DNA of 53,041 bases from Actinomycetes bacterium (GTDB lineage: Bacteria; Actinomycetota; Actinomycetes; S36-B12; GCA-2699445). Below the pieces are notes generated by a model. The model saw nothing but the letters and a program-made list of their open reading frames with translations, was not told the DNA's origin and searched no databases. The DNA lies in the NCBI GenBank assembly GCA_022599915.1, contig JAHZLH010000063.1, positions 1-53,041 of the forward strand. The letters are read 5' to 3'. Below, in pieces: positions 19,085 through 28,493 of the stretch (position 1 is its first letter; each line of letters begins with the position of its first letter). Both the position numbers and the translations under genes were made by a program.

Positions 19085-19469
19085 TCGTCACGGGCCGCGG
19101 CGGGACACGGACAGGTCGTGTGCTCGCGAGGCTTATGCTGCCTGGCGGATCTCCCGCCGCGGTTGGTTCGGGGCTGCGGAAGTGACCCGTTACCCACTGA
19201 TGGTGCAGTTTTGTCGGAGCCCCATGTTTTCCTCTTGTCAGGTCATCGAATGGTCGGTCACTAGGTCACTAGTCGCTCATGATCAGCGGTGATTTGTTTG
19301 TTCAACTCCGGCAAGAGCTGGCTTTGACGAGGGAGTGCCCCCGCTGTACGGGGGAAGGCGGGGGCGCTTCCCACAGTCGTGCTGGCGCATGATCGGATAG
19401 GGCGGACCTAGCAAGGTACAACTGCGTCCAGCAGACGTTGTGCACGAACGAGAACGAAATGGGGGATCG
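19085..19469. other. Intergenic region uppS / sbcD
   Basis: About 385 bp with no supportable gene. The clearest structure is the strong hairpin at 19331-19372. A short frame from GTG 19118 has no recognisable protein character. Confidence 0.5.
19331..19372. terminator. Strong G+C-rich hairpin upstream of sbcD
   Basis: Arms GGGAGTGCCCCCGC and GCGGGGGCGCTTCCC pair over about 14 bp with one bulge and one G-U pair around a 13-base loop. It lies 245 bp after uppS and 97 bp before sbcD. It may end uppS transcription late or act in the sbcD leader; there is no T-tract. Confidence 0.45.
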
Positions 19470-20639
19470 ATGAGATTCATTCACACCTCGGATTGGCATC
19501 TGGGCCGCAAACTGCATAACCAGGAGTTGCTGGACTACCAGCGCGAGTTCTGTGACTGGCTGCTGGCCACCGCACACGAGCAGCAAGCGGCCGCAGTGGT
19601 GGTTGCCGGTGATATCTACGATCGAGCGTTGCCACCAATAGAGGCAGTGCAAATTCTCGACGAGACCGTGGCGGCCTTTGCTCGGTCCGATGTGGCGTTG
19701 ATTCTCACCTCTGGCAATCACGACAGCGCAGTCCGGCTCAGTTATGGCGGTCGAGTGATGGCCGACAGTGGCGTTCATCTTCGGACCGATGTGCCCGGCA
19801 TTACTGAACCCGTTGTCCTCGCTGACGAGCATGGCGAGGTTGGCTTCTACGGCATCCCCTACCTGCTGCCCGATGCGGTGCGCGTCGAGTTGGAGGCTGA
19901 TCGCAGTCACGAGGCGGTGTTGACGGCTGCCGCTGACCGGATTAGGGCGGATGCCAGCCAGCGCGGGTTGGAACGCACCGTGGTGATGGCGCACGCCTTC
20001 ATCGTGGGTGGGTCGGCCGATCCGGAGGTGTCGGAGTCGGAGCGTGATATTCGCGTCGGCGGTGTTGCTGATGCTTCGGCAGCGGTTTTCGACGGCTTCA
20101 ACTACGCAGCCCTTGGTCATCTGCACGGACCACAGACGGTGTCCTTAGCCGATTCAGACACCGTGGTCGCCTACAGCGGTTCGCCACTGGCATTCTCGTT
20201 CTCAGAACGCAACCACGCCAAGTCGGTCACCCTGGTGGAGATCGACGGCGCCGGCGCAGTTTCGATGGATCGTTTACCGGTCCCGATCGGTCGTGGGATG
20301 CGTCAAGAGCAGGGGAATCTTGCGGAACTCCTTGCCCAGGCTGCCAGCGATCCGGGGGATACCGACGCCTATCTGAAGGTGATCCTGACCGACAACGTCC
20401 GACCTGAATCGCCTATGGAGCGGTTGCGTGCGGTGTGGCCGAACACGATTGCGCTGGACTTCCAGCCGGCCGGGGCGGCAGGAGATACCGAACTGCCAGC
20501 GCTGGGCCGACTGGAGCAACAGAACCCGGCTCAAGTGACCAAGAACTTCATGGAGTTTCACACCGGAGAAGAACCCGATCAGGTGCGTGTTGACCTGATC
20601 GATGACGTTGTTACTGCGAGCGGTCAGGGCGGTGAGTAG
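19470..20639 (+). CDS. sbcD: Exonuclease SbcD (Mre11-type nuclease subunit)
   Basis: SbcD is the nuclease of the SbcCD complex, which cuts hairpins and processes DNA ends and protein-blocked ends. The 389-aa protein shows the metallophosphoesterase motifs: DWHLG (Asp8, His10), GDIYDRA, SGNHDS, MAHAF and GHLHG. Length is normal. ATG 19470 has a GGGGG site eight bases upstream; the frame is open to 19440 without support. sbcC starts two bases after its stop. Confidence 0.95.
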   Translation: MRFIHTSDWHLGRKLHNQELLDYQREFCDWLLATAHEQQAAAVVVAGDIYDRALPPIEAVQILDETVAAFARSDVALILTSGNHDSAVRLSYGGRVMADSGVHLRTDVPGITEPVVLADEHGEVGFYGIPYLLPDAVRVELEADRSHEAVLTAAADRIRADASQRGLERTVVMAHAFIVGGSADPEVSESERDIRVGGVADASAAVFDGFNYAALGHLHGPQTVSLADSDTVVAYSGSPLAFSFSERNHAKSVTLVEIDGAGAVSMDRLPVPIGRGMRQEQGNLAELLAQAASDPGDTDAYLKVILTDNVRPESPMERLRAVWPNTIALDFQPAGAAGDTELPALGRLEQQNPAQVTKNFMEFHTGEEPDQVRVDLIDDVVTASGQGGE

Positions 20640-20641
20640 AT

Positions 20642-23600
20642 ATGCGGCTACATCAGTTGACTATGACTGCGGTAGGTCCGTTCGCGGATACGCAGGTAGT
20701 GGATTTCCATCGGCTCGCCGATAGCGGGGTGTTCCTCTTGGAAGGCCCCACTGGTGTCGGCAAGTCCACAGTGTTGGATTCGATCACCTTTGCCCTCTAT
20801 GGCGGGGTGGCGAGTGACTCCGCTGACCCGGCTCGAATGCATTCGCATTTTGCTGAACCCGGGGTGACGCCGGAAGTAACCCTCGATTTCTCGGTCGCAG
20901 GTCAACGGCACCGAATTACGCGCAGCCCGCAACACCAGCGCCCCAAGTTGAAGGGGGATGGCTTTACCAAGGAAAAGGCGGCAGTGTCGCTATCCCGGCT
21001 GGACGACGCTGGTGGCACTGAGCAGATCACTGGCGACCATAAGGAAGCCGGGAGTCGCGTCCAGGAATTGGTGGGCTTGGATCGGGCCCAGTTCAGCAAA
21101 GTAGTGCTGTTGCCGCAAGGTGAGTTCAGCCGATTCTTGGAGGCCGATGATGACGTGCGCCGCAAACTACTCACCAGCCTGTTTGGCGCATGGCAGTACG
21201 ACAAGATCACTGATTTGCTGGCGGAAGGGGCCAAGAAAGCTAAAGCGCTAATCGCTGAGCAGCAGATCACCGTCACCGGGGAACTAAGAGCAGCGCTGGA
21301 AGCGGCGGCCCTGCCTGATGAGCAGATTGCAGAGATCACAGAAGCAGACCCAGCAGAGCTTGCGGGAAAACTGGATTCGATCACGGTCGAGCTGGCCGAT
21401 TCGGTCACCTCGGCTACTGCTGCGGCCGATAGCGCTGATCGGGAAAAACAGCAGGCAGAAAAGGAAGCAACTACTGCCACTCAGCAGAAGGAACGAATCG
21501 ACAAAGTTTTGGATTTCGCTCGGCGACAGCGCGAGTTTGCGCAGAGCGCGCAACGACGAGAACAAGACAAGGCTCGGCTAACGGCAGCCCGACAAGCAGT
21601 GGGCCCGGGACGTACTTTGGCGGCCTTGCAGGCAGCGAAGCAAAAGCGAGCGAAGGCAGAAGCGGAGGCGATCGAAGCGGCCGGCGGTCGCGAGGAACTG
21701 CAACGGTGGTCCGCTGATCTGGGTGGCTTGAAGCAACTCCTCAAGAACGTCGGCGACACCGCCGCAGGGTTGGGGCCAGCGGTCGCTGATGAGAAGGACC
21801 TCCCGAGGAAGAAGGCAGAACTGGATCAACTGCAGGCCAAGGCTGCAGCTGCTCAAGAAGAACTACAGGAACTCAACCAGCAGAAAGAACAACTGCCGGA
21901 GTTGATTACTGCGCAGGAGGAGCAGATAGCGGAGCAAGCAGAGGTTGCTGGTCGAGTTGAGGCACTAACGAAGGACTCCTCCCGCATCGCCGAGCAGTTG
22001 ACTGCGGCGAAAGCAGTAGTAGAACTGCGACCGAAACTCGTGAAGGCGAAAGATGCTCAGCGCACCGCAATCGATCATTTCCAAGACGTACGGGAGCGGC
22101 AACAGGAACTCGTCCAGCGTCGGATTGCCGGTATGGCGGCGGAACTCGCCGGTGAGTTGCAATCGGGTGAACCCTGCGCCGTGTGTGGCTCGACCGAACA
22201 TCCGCAGCCGGCCCAGTCTGATGACCAGGCGGTAACTCAGGAGCAGATCGATTCTGCTGATACGAAAGTGAAGCAGTTCGAGCGGGAACGCGAGCAGGCC
22301 GACAAGAACGTGGTCGATCTCAACGAGAAACTGGTGGCTCAGCAAGTGACCGCCAGCGATGCCGATCGGGAAGATCTGCAATCCGAACTCGACAAGGTCG
22401 CCGAGCAACTACGGCAGGCTAAGGCTGCGGCTGCGGAACTATCGAATCTGCGGGTTGCGCTGAAGGAGTTGGAGGAGCAGCGGGAGCAGATCGCGGCGAA
22501 GATTCTCGATTGCACTGGCCGCGAAAAGAAACTCACAACGAAAGTGGATTCGGCACAGCAGGACCTCACCGATGTGGAGAAGCGGCTCGCAGAGTTGCGC
22601 GAAGACTTTGACACTGTTGCTGCCCGACAACAGGACCTAGCAACGCAGCGGCTGAAACTGGACAAGCTAGTTGAGGCGATCTCAGCACTCAATACCGCGG
22701 TTAAGCAGGTCGAGGACCAGCAGGCGCAGTTCGAGAACGACCGTCGACAGGTCGGATTCGATTCACTGGCTGAACTACAAGAAGCGCTGTTACCAGAAGA
22801 TGAGTTGCAGGAACTGGTGGGTGTCGTCGAAGAGGACGCCAAGGAGGAAGCACGCTTGGCTGAACTAGCCAAAGACAAAGAGTTACAGGGGATCGACCCA
22901 AACTCGATCAACTCCGATGAAGTGGCAGCCAAGGCTCAAGCGGCGAAAGCTACTCTCAGCAAGGCCGAACAAGCAGCAAAAGAAGCAACGGGTGAGCGTG
23001 CTCAGGCCCAAGGAAGAGTCCAGCGATTCGAGCAGGCAATGTCCCGAGTTGAGGACTCAATCGCGACACTGGAACGAGTCACCGCCGAAGCAGAACCGAT
23101 CCAAGAAGTGTCGGGCCTCGCCGCAGGCACACGACCCAGTCGTCAGGGCAGGATCGCATTGACCAGCTATGTGTTGCGGCAGTACCTGAAGAATGTCGTC
23201 ACAGCGGCCAATCATCGTCTGACTCGGATTGCTGGCGGCAAGTACGAGTTAGTCCAAAGTGACGCAGTCCGGCGAGCCACCGACCGCACTGGTCTGGGGC
23301 TACAGGTGCTAGACCGCCACACCAACCAGGAACGAAGCCCCAAGACGCTGTCCGGCGGGGAGAAGTTCTACACCTCACTGGCATTGGCGCTGGGTCTCGC
23401 GGATGTGGTGCAGGCTGAGGCCGGCGGAGCAGCGCTGGACACCCTGTTTATCGATGAAGGCTTCGGAACTCTCGATCCTGATGTGCTGGAGGACGTCATT
23501 GAGGTGATTGATGGGTTGCGCGAAAACGGCCGATCAGTGGGGATCGTCAGTCACGTGACGGAGTTAAAGGAGCGGGTGTCGGAGCGGATCGAAATCCGAC

Positions 23601-23644
23601 GGCCGCAGGTCGACGGACCGGCCAGCGTCGAAGTCATCGCCTAG
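20642..23644 (+). CDS. sbcC: Exonuclease SbcC (Rad50-type ATPase subunit)
   Basis: SbcC is the SMC-like ATPase of SbcCD. The 1000-aa protein has Walker A EGPTGVGKST (35-43), a Q-loop region (LPQGEFSRFLEA), a long coiled coil with the zinc hook CAVC (Cys512, Cys515) near its middle, the ABC signature LSGGEKFYTSLALALG, and Walker B LFIDEGFGTLD. The coiled-coil parts are rich in Glu, Gln, Lys and Ala. It is co-transcribed with sbcD. Confidence 0.96.
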   Translation: MRLHQLTMTAVGPFADTQVVDFHRLADSGVFLLEGPTGVGKSTVLDSITFALYGGVASDSADPARMHSHFAEPGVTPEVTLDFSVAGQRHRITRSPQHQRPKLKGDGFTKEKAAVSLSRLDDAGGTEQITGDHKEAGSRVQELVGLDRAQFSKVVLLPQGEFSRFLEADDDVRRKLLTSLFGAWQYDKITDLLAEGAKKAKALIAEQQITVTGELRAALEAAALPDEQIAEITEADPAELAGKLDSITVELADSVTSATAAADSADREKQQAEKEATTATQQKERIDKVLDFARRQREFAQSAQRREQDKARLTAARQAVGPGRTLAALQAAKQKRAKAEAEAIEAAGGREELQRWSADLGGLKQLLKNVGDTAAGLGPAVADEKDLPRKKAELDQLQAKAAAAQEELQELNQQKEQLPELITAQEEQIAEQAEVAGRVEALTKDSSRIAEQLTAAKAVVELRPKLVKAKDAQRTAIDHFQDVRERQQELVQRRIAGMAAELAGELQSGEPCAVCGSTEHPQPAQSDDQAVTQEQIDSADTKVKQFEREREQADKNVVDLNEKLVAQQVTASDADREDLQSELDKVAEQLRQAKAAAAELSNLRVALKELEEQREQIAAKILDCTGREKKLTTKVDSAQQDLTDVEKRLAELREDFDTVAARQQDLATQRLKLDKLVEAISALNTAVKQVEDQQAQFENDRRQVGFDSLAELQEALLPEDELQELVGVVEEDAKEEARLAELAKDKELQGIDPNSINSDEVAAKAQAAKATLSKAEQAAKEATGERAQAQGRVQRFEQAMSRVEDSIATLERVTAEAEPIQEVSGLAAGTRPSRQGRIALTSYVLRQYLKNVVTAANHRLTRIAGGKYELVQSDAVRRATDRTGLGLQVLDRHTNQERSPKTLSGGEKFYTSLALALGLADVVQAEAGGAALDTLFIDEGFGTLDPDVLEDVIEVIDGLRENGRSVGIVSHVTELKERVSERIEIRRPQVDGPASVEVIA

Positions 23645-23753
23645 CCGCTGGCTTTATTTCACGTCTGCGAGTTGTGGCGAACGCAGCAGCCACTCCCGCT
23701 ACGAACTGCAGAAGTCCTTGGGTCGGCACATGCAGGTGGCTAAGGTATGGCGC

Positions 23754-25184
23754 ATGATCCGTTCGATTCGTTCGATCCGTTCGTCTTTGCTCGTCGCTGC
23801 CGTCGGCTGCCTCGCCCTCGCCGGTTGCAGTGGCTCCGACTCAGACAGTTCGCCCAGTCCATCATCGTCAGACGGTTCCATCACGGTGACGTCAACGAAT
23901 CCGTACTACCTGATGCAGACGACTTACACCGACCCGAAAGGCCAGGTGCTGTCCGACACGAAGGTGAACGGCTGCTCGATCGCGAGTTACACCAAATGCC
24001 CCAAAGTCGACCTGTCGGGGCAATACCTGCAAGGAGCGTTCCTGTCCTACGCCGACCTGAGTGGGGCGGATATCAGTGATGCGAACCTCAAGGCTGGCTC
24101 GATCTCATTCGGGGACTTCACTGACGTGAACTTCAGCGGTGCTGAACTGTCGGCGACCTCCATGGTGCGTACCGAGCTGGCGAATAGCGACCTCAGCAAG
24201 ACCCAGATGGTGTTGAACGACAATACGGAAGCGAATATGCGCTCCGCCAAGTTAGACGGTGCGACGATCGTCTCGTCCTCCTTCGTCGGGGCCAAACTTA
24301 TTGAGGTGAGCTTCACTGATGCTGTCATCAACGGGGTGTCCTTCAACAAAGCCGACCTCAGCAGCGCCGACTTCACCGGAGCTGACCTGAGCGGCAGCAA
24401 CTTCGTCGGAGCCATCGATGTGGGTACAAAATGGGAGGGCGCCAAGTTCTGCAATACGTTGATGCCCGACGGATCGGTGAAGGGCGAATCAGACTCCGGT
24501 TGCCCCGATCCACCTGCTTTCGGAGCGACCGATGCCACGGTCACTATGACCCCCGACAACCCGCTGTACGAGGGGGCAGCGGCAGCAGCCAACCCCGAAT
24601 CGGCACATCCCTACGGCGACACCGTGCGGGGCTGCACCCTGGAACAGCGCACCGAATGTGTCGGCGCCAACCTGGAGGGTGAAGACCTCACCAACGTGAT
24701 GATGGGCCTGTCGCAACTGCAGCGGCTGAATATTTCCGGCGCCAAGGGGGAGGGGCTGAACATCGTGTTGTCAGATGCGCGGGAACTTATCGCTCCTGGT
24801 GTTAGTTTCATCAGCGGTGGCTTCTCTGGCAGCGATGTGACCGGTGCTGACCTCACTGGAACCACTTGGTCGTTTGCCTCCGCCTCGCTGGCGAATATGA
24901 GCGAGGCTGACCTCGCCGGAGCAGACTTCGACTTCAGTTCACTGATCGGTACGAACCTCACCGGTGCCAATATGGCCAAGGTGGACCTGTCCGACTCCAA
25001 CGCCATCGGTATCAATCTGACTGACGCCAATCTGTCGGGCGCGAATCTGTCGGATGCTGATCTAACTGGGGCGACCATCAAGGGTGCCGATTTCAGTGGC
25101 GCCACCTACTGCAACACCGTTATGCCGGATGGCAGCGTCAAGAAGCCGCAAAAGGGTTTGTGCCCGGGTCAGAACGAGCCCTGA
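23754..25184 (+). CDS. Pentapeptide-repeat lipoprotein with two cysteine-capped modules
   Basis: The 476-aa product begins with a lipoprotein signal peptide (MIRSIRSIRSS, hydrophobic core, LAGC with Cys25), then a Ser/Asp-rich linker. Two similar modules follow. Each has a threonine-rich lead (VTSTNPYY / VTMTPDNPLY), a GCxxxxxTxC... start (23970-23999 and 24630-24659), a block of (A/S)(D/N)(L/F)xx pentapeptides, and an (F/Y)CNTxMPDGS cap (24447-24478 and 25107-25136). The second module ends the protein. It should be membrane-anchored and face outward. The cap matches the gene at 2-757. Earlier in-frame starts (23718, 23730) would spoil the signal peptide. Function is unknown; a DNA-mimic role as in MfpA/Qnr is unlikely for an exported protein. 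Confidence 0.85.
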   Translation: MIRSIRSIRSSLLVAAVGCLALAGCSGSDSDSSPSPSSSDGSITVTSTNPYYLMQTTYTDPKGQVLSDTKVNGCSIASYTKCPKVDLSGQYLQGAFLSYADLSGADISDANLKAGSISFGDFTDVNFSGAELSATSMVRTELANSDLSKTQMVLNDNTEANMRSAKLDGATIVSSSFVGAKLIEVSFTDAVINGVSFNKADLSSADFTGADLSGSNFVGAIDVGTKWEGAKFCNTLMPDGSVKGESDSGCPDPPAFGATDATVTMTPDNPLYEGAAAAANPESAHPYGDTVRGCTLEQRTECVGANLEGEDLTNVMMGLSQLQRLNISGAKGEGLNIVLSDARELIAPGVSFISGGFSGSDVTGADLTGTTWSFASASLANMSEADLAGADFDFSSLIGTNLTGANMAKVDLSDSNAIGINLTDANLSGANLSDADLTGATIKGADFSGATYCNTVMPDGSVKKPQKGLCPGQNEP

Positions 25185-25336
25185 TCCTCGCGATAACCGC
25201 CGCTACGGCAGGTAGGAAGAGCCGTTCCCGGAACATGCCACCGAAAAATGGCGCAATAAGCGGGACACCTTTGCCTGGTTCTGGGAGTCTGCAAGAGTCC
25301 CTAGACCGTCAGTTAATGCACCGCGGGAGTTGCAGC

Positions 25337-27793
25337 ATGAGTGTTTCATCCACCAGCGTTGGCGAAGACATTTCTAGCCCAGAAGGGTTCGCCACCGCCT
25401 TCATGGAGGAGTTGCATTACGGGCAAGGTGCCACCCTTGATCGCGCTACCGACAACGACAAGTATTTTGCGTTGGCCCACACCGTTCGGCGGGCATTGAT
25501 GTCCAATTGGCTGAACACCTTGGGACGGCAGATGTCCGCCGGCAAGAAAGCTGTCGCCTACTTATCAGCGGAGTATCTGCTGGGTCGGCAGTTGGACAAC
25601 GACCTGCTGGCGGTGGACCTGCAGGACGTCGCCGACGCAGGACTGAAGTCGTTGGGTCTGGATCTGGATGAACTGCGCCAAATGGAAGTTGAGCCTGGCC
25701 TAGGCAATGGCGGGTTGGGCAGGCTAGCGGCCTGCTTCATTGACTCGCTAGCCACGTTGCAGATTCCAGCAGTGGGTTATGGCATTCGCTACGAACATGG
25801 CATCTTCCGGCAGGAGTTTGAGGACGGCTGGCAGCGAGAACAGCCGGACCCGTGGCTGGTGTTAGGTAACCCGTGGGAGTTCCGGCATCCGGAAATGTCG
25901 GTTGAGGTCGGCTTCGGCGGTGAAACTGAGGAGTACACCGACGAGGACGGCAACGCTCGGGTGCGCTGGAATCCGGCAGAGCAGGTACTGGGGATCCCGT
26001 ATAACTACATGGTTCCCGGCTACCGCAGCGGCACGGTGAACACGCTGCGGCTGTGGGCCGCTCGCGCCACCGAAACCTTCCGGCTGGATGTCTTCAATGC
26101 TGGCGACTTCGAAGCCGCTGTCCGGGACGCCACCGCAGCCAGCACCATCAGCAGCGTGTTGTACCCGGAGGATTCCACCCCGCAAGGAAAAGAGCTCCGG
26201 CTGAAGCAGCAGTACTTCTTTGTCGCCTGCTCGCTGCGTGACTTCATCGATCAAGTGCTCCCGGAGAACTTTGACTTCGCGGACCTGCCGCAACGAGTAG
26301 TTTTCCAGCTCAACGACACCCATCCGGTGATCGCGGTACCGGAACTCATGCGCATCCTGATTGACGAACAGGGTTACGACACCGCGACTGCCTGGGAAAT
26401 CACCCAAAACTGCTTCGCCTACACCTGTCACACACTGCTGCCGGAAGCGCTGGAAGTCTGGCCGGTGGAGTTGTTGGAACGGATGCTGCCCCGGCACATG
26501 GAGATCATCTACTGGATCAACGCCTGGTTCCTCGATGAACTTCGAGAAAAGTTCCCTGGCGACGAACTGCGGATCCGGCGGATGTCGGTCATCCAGGAGC
26601 ACCCCTACCGGGCGGTGCGGATGGCGTACCTCGCCACTGTTGCCGGCCAGAAAGTTAACGGTGTCGCGGAGCTGCAATCAATGCTGTTGCGCACCAAAGT
26701 GCTGAACGAGTTCGCGGAGTTATATCCGGAGAAATTCACCAATGTCACCAATGGCGTCACGCCGCGCCGGTTCATGCGGCTGGCCAATCCCGGCCTGTCT
26801 GCGCTCATCACCAGCAGAATCGGCGATGGCTGGCTGAAGGACCTAGACCAGCTCAAAGAACTGGAAGCCTACGTTGATAACCCGGACTTTCGCCGAGCCA
26901 TCACGGAAGTGAAGCGCAACAACAAGGACCGAGCTACCCGACTGCTCGCGGGTCATGGCATTACCGTCAACCCAGACACCATGTTCGATGTGATGGTGAA
27001 AAGGTTGCACGAATACAAACGGCAGATGCTGAAAGTGCTGCACATCGTCACGTTGCATCAACGGCTGCAGGACGGCGAAGACATCGTGCCGCGCACCTGC
27101 ATATTCGGCGCCAAGGCCGCCCCCGGCTACAAGATGGCCAAGGAAATCATTGGGCTGATCAACCACGTCGGTGAGGTAGTGAACAACGATCCGGTTTCCC
27201 GCGGCAAACTGTCCGTGGCTTTCCCGGCAAACTACAACGTGACTATCGCGGAAACCGTGATCCCGGCTGCCGATCTATCGGAACAAATCTCCCTCGCGGG
27301 AATGGAAGCGTCCGGTACCGGCAATATGAAGTTCTCGCTCAACGGGGCGCTGACTATCGGCACCCTCGATGGCGCCAACGTGGAGATTCGCGATCTGGTC
27401 GGACCGGACTTGTTCTTCCTGTTCGGTATGACCGAGGAAGAGGCAGCGGACCTAGATGCGATGGGCTACGAACCCGCCAAGTTTTATCAGGGCAGCCCCC
27501 ATCTGAAGCGTGCGCTGGATGCGATTGCCAGTGGTGCCTATTCGGATGGTGATGGATCGGTATTCGCCGGCATCGTCGACAACCTGGTCAACGAGGACAG
27601 GTTCATGGTCTTGGCGGATTTTGACTCCTACATCGCCGAACAGGCGATTGTTGAGGAGCGGTATCGCGACACAGATTGGTGGAGCCGAGCGGCGATCCTC
27701 AATATCGCTCGTACCGGCTTCTTCTCTTCGGATCGTTCGATTCGTGACTACCTGGATCGAATCTGGCACGCCGAACCGGTACCAGTGGACTAA
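25337..27793 (+). CDS. glgP: Glycogen/starch phosphorylase
   Basis: This enzyme releases glucose-1-phosphate from alpha-1,4-glucans using phosphate. The 818-aa protein matches the E. coli GlgP/MalP length. It shows AYLSAEYLLGRQL, EPGLGNGGLGRLAACF, QLNDTHP, NVTNGVTPRR, VKRLHEYKRQ and the pyridoxal-phosphate site EASGTGNMKFSLNGALTIGTLDG. ATG 25337 follows GGGAG; in-frame upstream codons reach 25160 but give no similarity. No other glycogen genes lie in the window, so it is a stand-alone gene here. Confidence 0.96.
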   Translation: MSVSSTSVGEDISSPEGFATAFMEELHYGQGATLDRATDNDKYFALAHTVRRALMSNWLNTLGRQMSAGKKAVAYLSAEYLLGRQLDNDLLAVDLQDVADAGLKSLGLDLDELRQMEVEPGLGNGGLGRLAACFIDSLATLQIPAVGYGIRYEHGIFRQEFEDGWQREQPDPWLVLGNPWEFRHPEMSVEVGFGGETEEYTDEDGNARVRWNPAEQVLGIPYNYMVPGYRSGTVNTLRLWAARATETFRLDVFNAGDFEAAVRDATAASTISSVLYPEDSTPQGKELRLKQQYFFVACSLRDFIDQVLPENFDFADLPQRVVFQLNDTHPVIAVPELMRILIDEQGYDTATAWEITQNCFAYTCHTLLPEALEVWPVELLERMLPRHMEIIYWINAWFLDELREKFPGDELRIRRMSVIQEHPYRAVRMAYLATVAGQKVNGVAELQSMLLRTKVLNEFAELYPEKFTNVTNGVTPRRFMRLANPGLSALITSRIGDGWLKDLDQLKELEAYVDNPDFRRAITEVKRNNKDRATRLLAGHGITVNPDTMFDVMVKRLHEYKRQMLKVLHIVTLHQRLQDGEDIVPRTCIFGAKAAPGYKMAKEIIGLINHVGEVVNNDPVSRGKLSVAFPANYNVTIAETVIPAADLSEQISLAGMEASGTGNMKFSLNGALTIGTLDGANVEIRDLVGPDLFFLFGMTEEEAADLDAMGYEPAKFYQGSPHLKRALDAIASGAYSDGDGSVFAGIVDNLVNEDRFMVLADFDSYIAEQAIVEERYRDTDWWSRAAILNIARTGFFSSDRSIRDYLDRIWHAEPVPVD

Positions 27794-27800
27794 CTAGTCG

Positions 27801-28355
27801 CTACCTGCGTGATTTCGGCGAAGCTTCCGACTCTGGGGGTACCGGGCCGCCCCAGATCATCACGATCACTAGGCCGAGGACTGCGGCGATGATGGTGTGC
27901 CACAGAGCGTGCCACTGCCACCAAGAGTTGGGGTCGCATCCGGCGGATCCGGTGCGGCCGAGTAGATAGGCGACGCCGCCAATCAGCAACAGCACTAGCA
28001 GTGCGACTACTCGCACCCGAGTAGCCGCCAAGAAGAAGTAGGAGCGACGCCACAGTCGTTCGCCCAAGGTGAGCGCGAGTAGCGCGAGGAGTAGTGCAAT
28101 CGGAGCGTCATGCAGCCACATCGCGGCCGCTGACTGCCAACCGTGGTAATCGAACGAACCAATACCGATCACTGCTAACAGCCCGACTGCTAACCAGGCG
28201 GTTCCCGTGGTCTTACCGGGAGCACGACGTAGCGCCAGACCGGCACAGACAGCCGCCAAGAGGAAGGCCAAACTGCTGACCGCCCCGGCCGGCTGTGCCA
28301 ACCACCCGTTGCCTAGGGCTTCACAATCGACCAGCCCCAACGGCTCATCGTTCAT
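27801..28355 (-). CDS. CREST-like (ceramidase/PAQR-type) membrane hydrolase
   Basis: This 184-aa protein has about six to seven hydrophobic segments. The motif pattern is that of the CREST superfamily: VDCEALGNG...PAGAVSSLAFLL, then GIGSFDYHGWQ...LHDAPIALL, and late WHALWHTI. The Ser/His, Asp and His-x3-His positions would bind metal in alkaline ceramidases and PAQR proteins. The substrate is unknown. ATG 28355 has AAGGAG eight bases upstream. It is convergent with glgP (7-bp gap) and divergent from the channel-like gene. Confidence 0.7.
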   Translation of the reverse strand: MNDEPLGLVDCEALGNGWLAQPAGAVSSLAFLLAAVCAGLALRRAPGKTTGTAWLAVGLLAVIGIGSFDYHGWQSAAAMWLHDAPIALLLALLALTLGERLWRRSYFFLAATRVRVVALLVLLLIGGVAYLLGRTGSAGCDPNSWWQWHALWHTIIAAVLGLVIVMIWGGPVPPESEASPKSRR

Positions 28356-28493
28356 GCGGGTGCTCCTTACCCGCTGGGCCACACAGCAACTTGCAGAGCA
28401 TGGCAGCAGCCTAGGGGAAAGCTAACCCGCGAGAACCACTCCGAACGGCAGCGGGTCACGCTAGCCTCGCGGTAAATGATCACCGGAGGTGAC

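Noticed and set aside
19118-19264. Possible small gene after uppS
   Set aside because: It is Cys/Leu/Pro-rich with no ribosome site and no family resemblance.
19335-19365. Similarity of the GTGCCCCCGC hairpin to a type I-E CRISPR repeat
   Set aside because: There is only one copy, with no spacers and no cas genes nearby.
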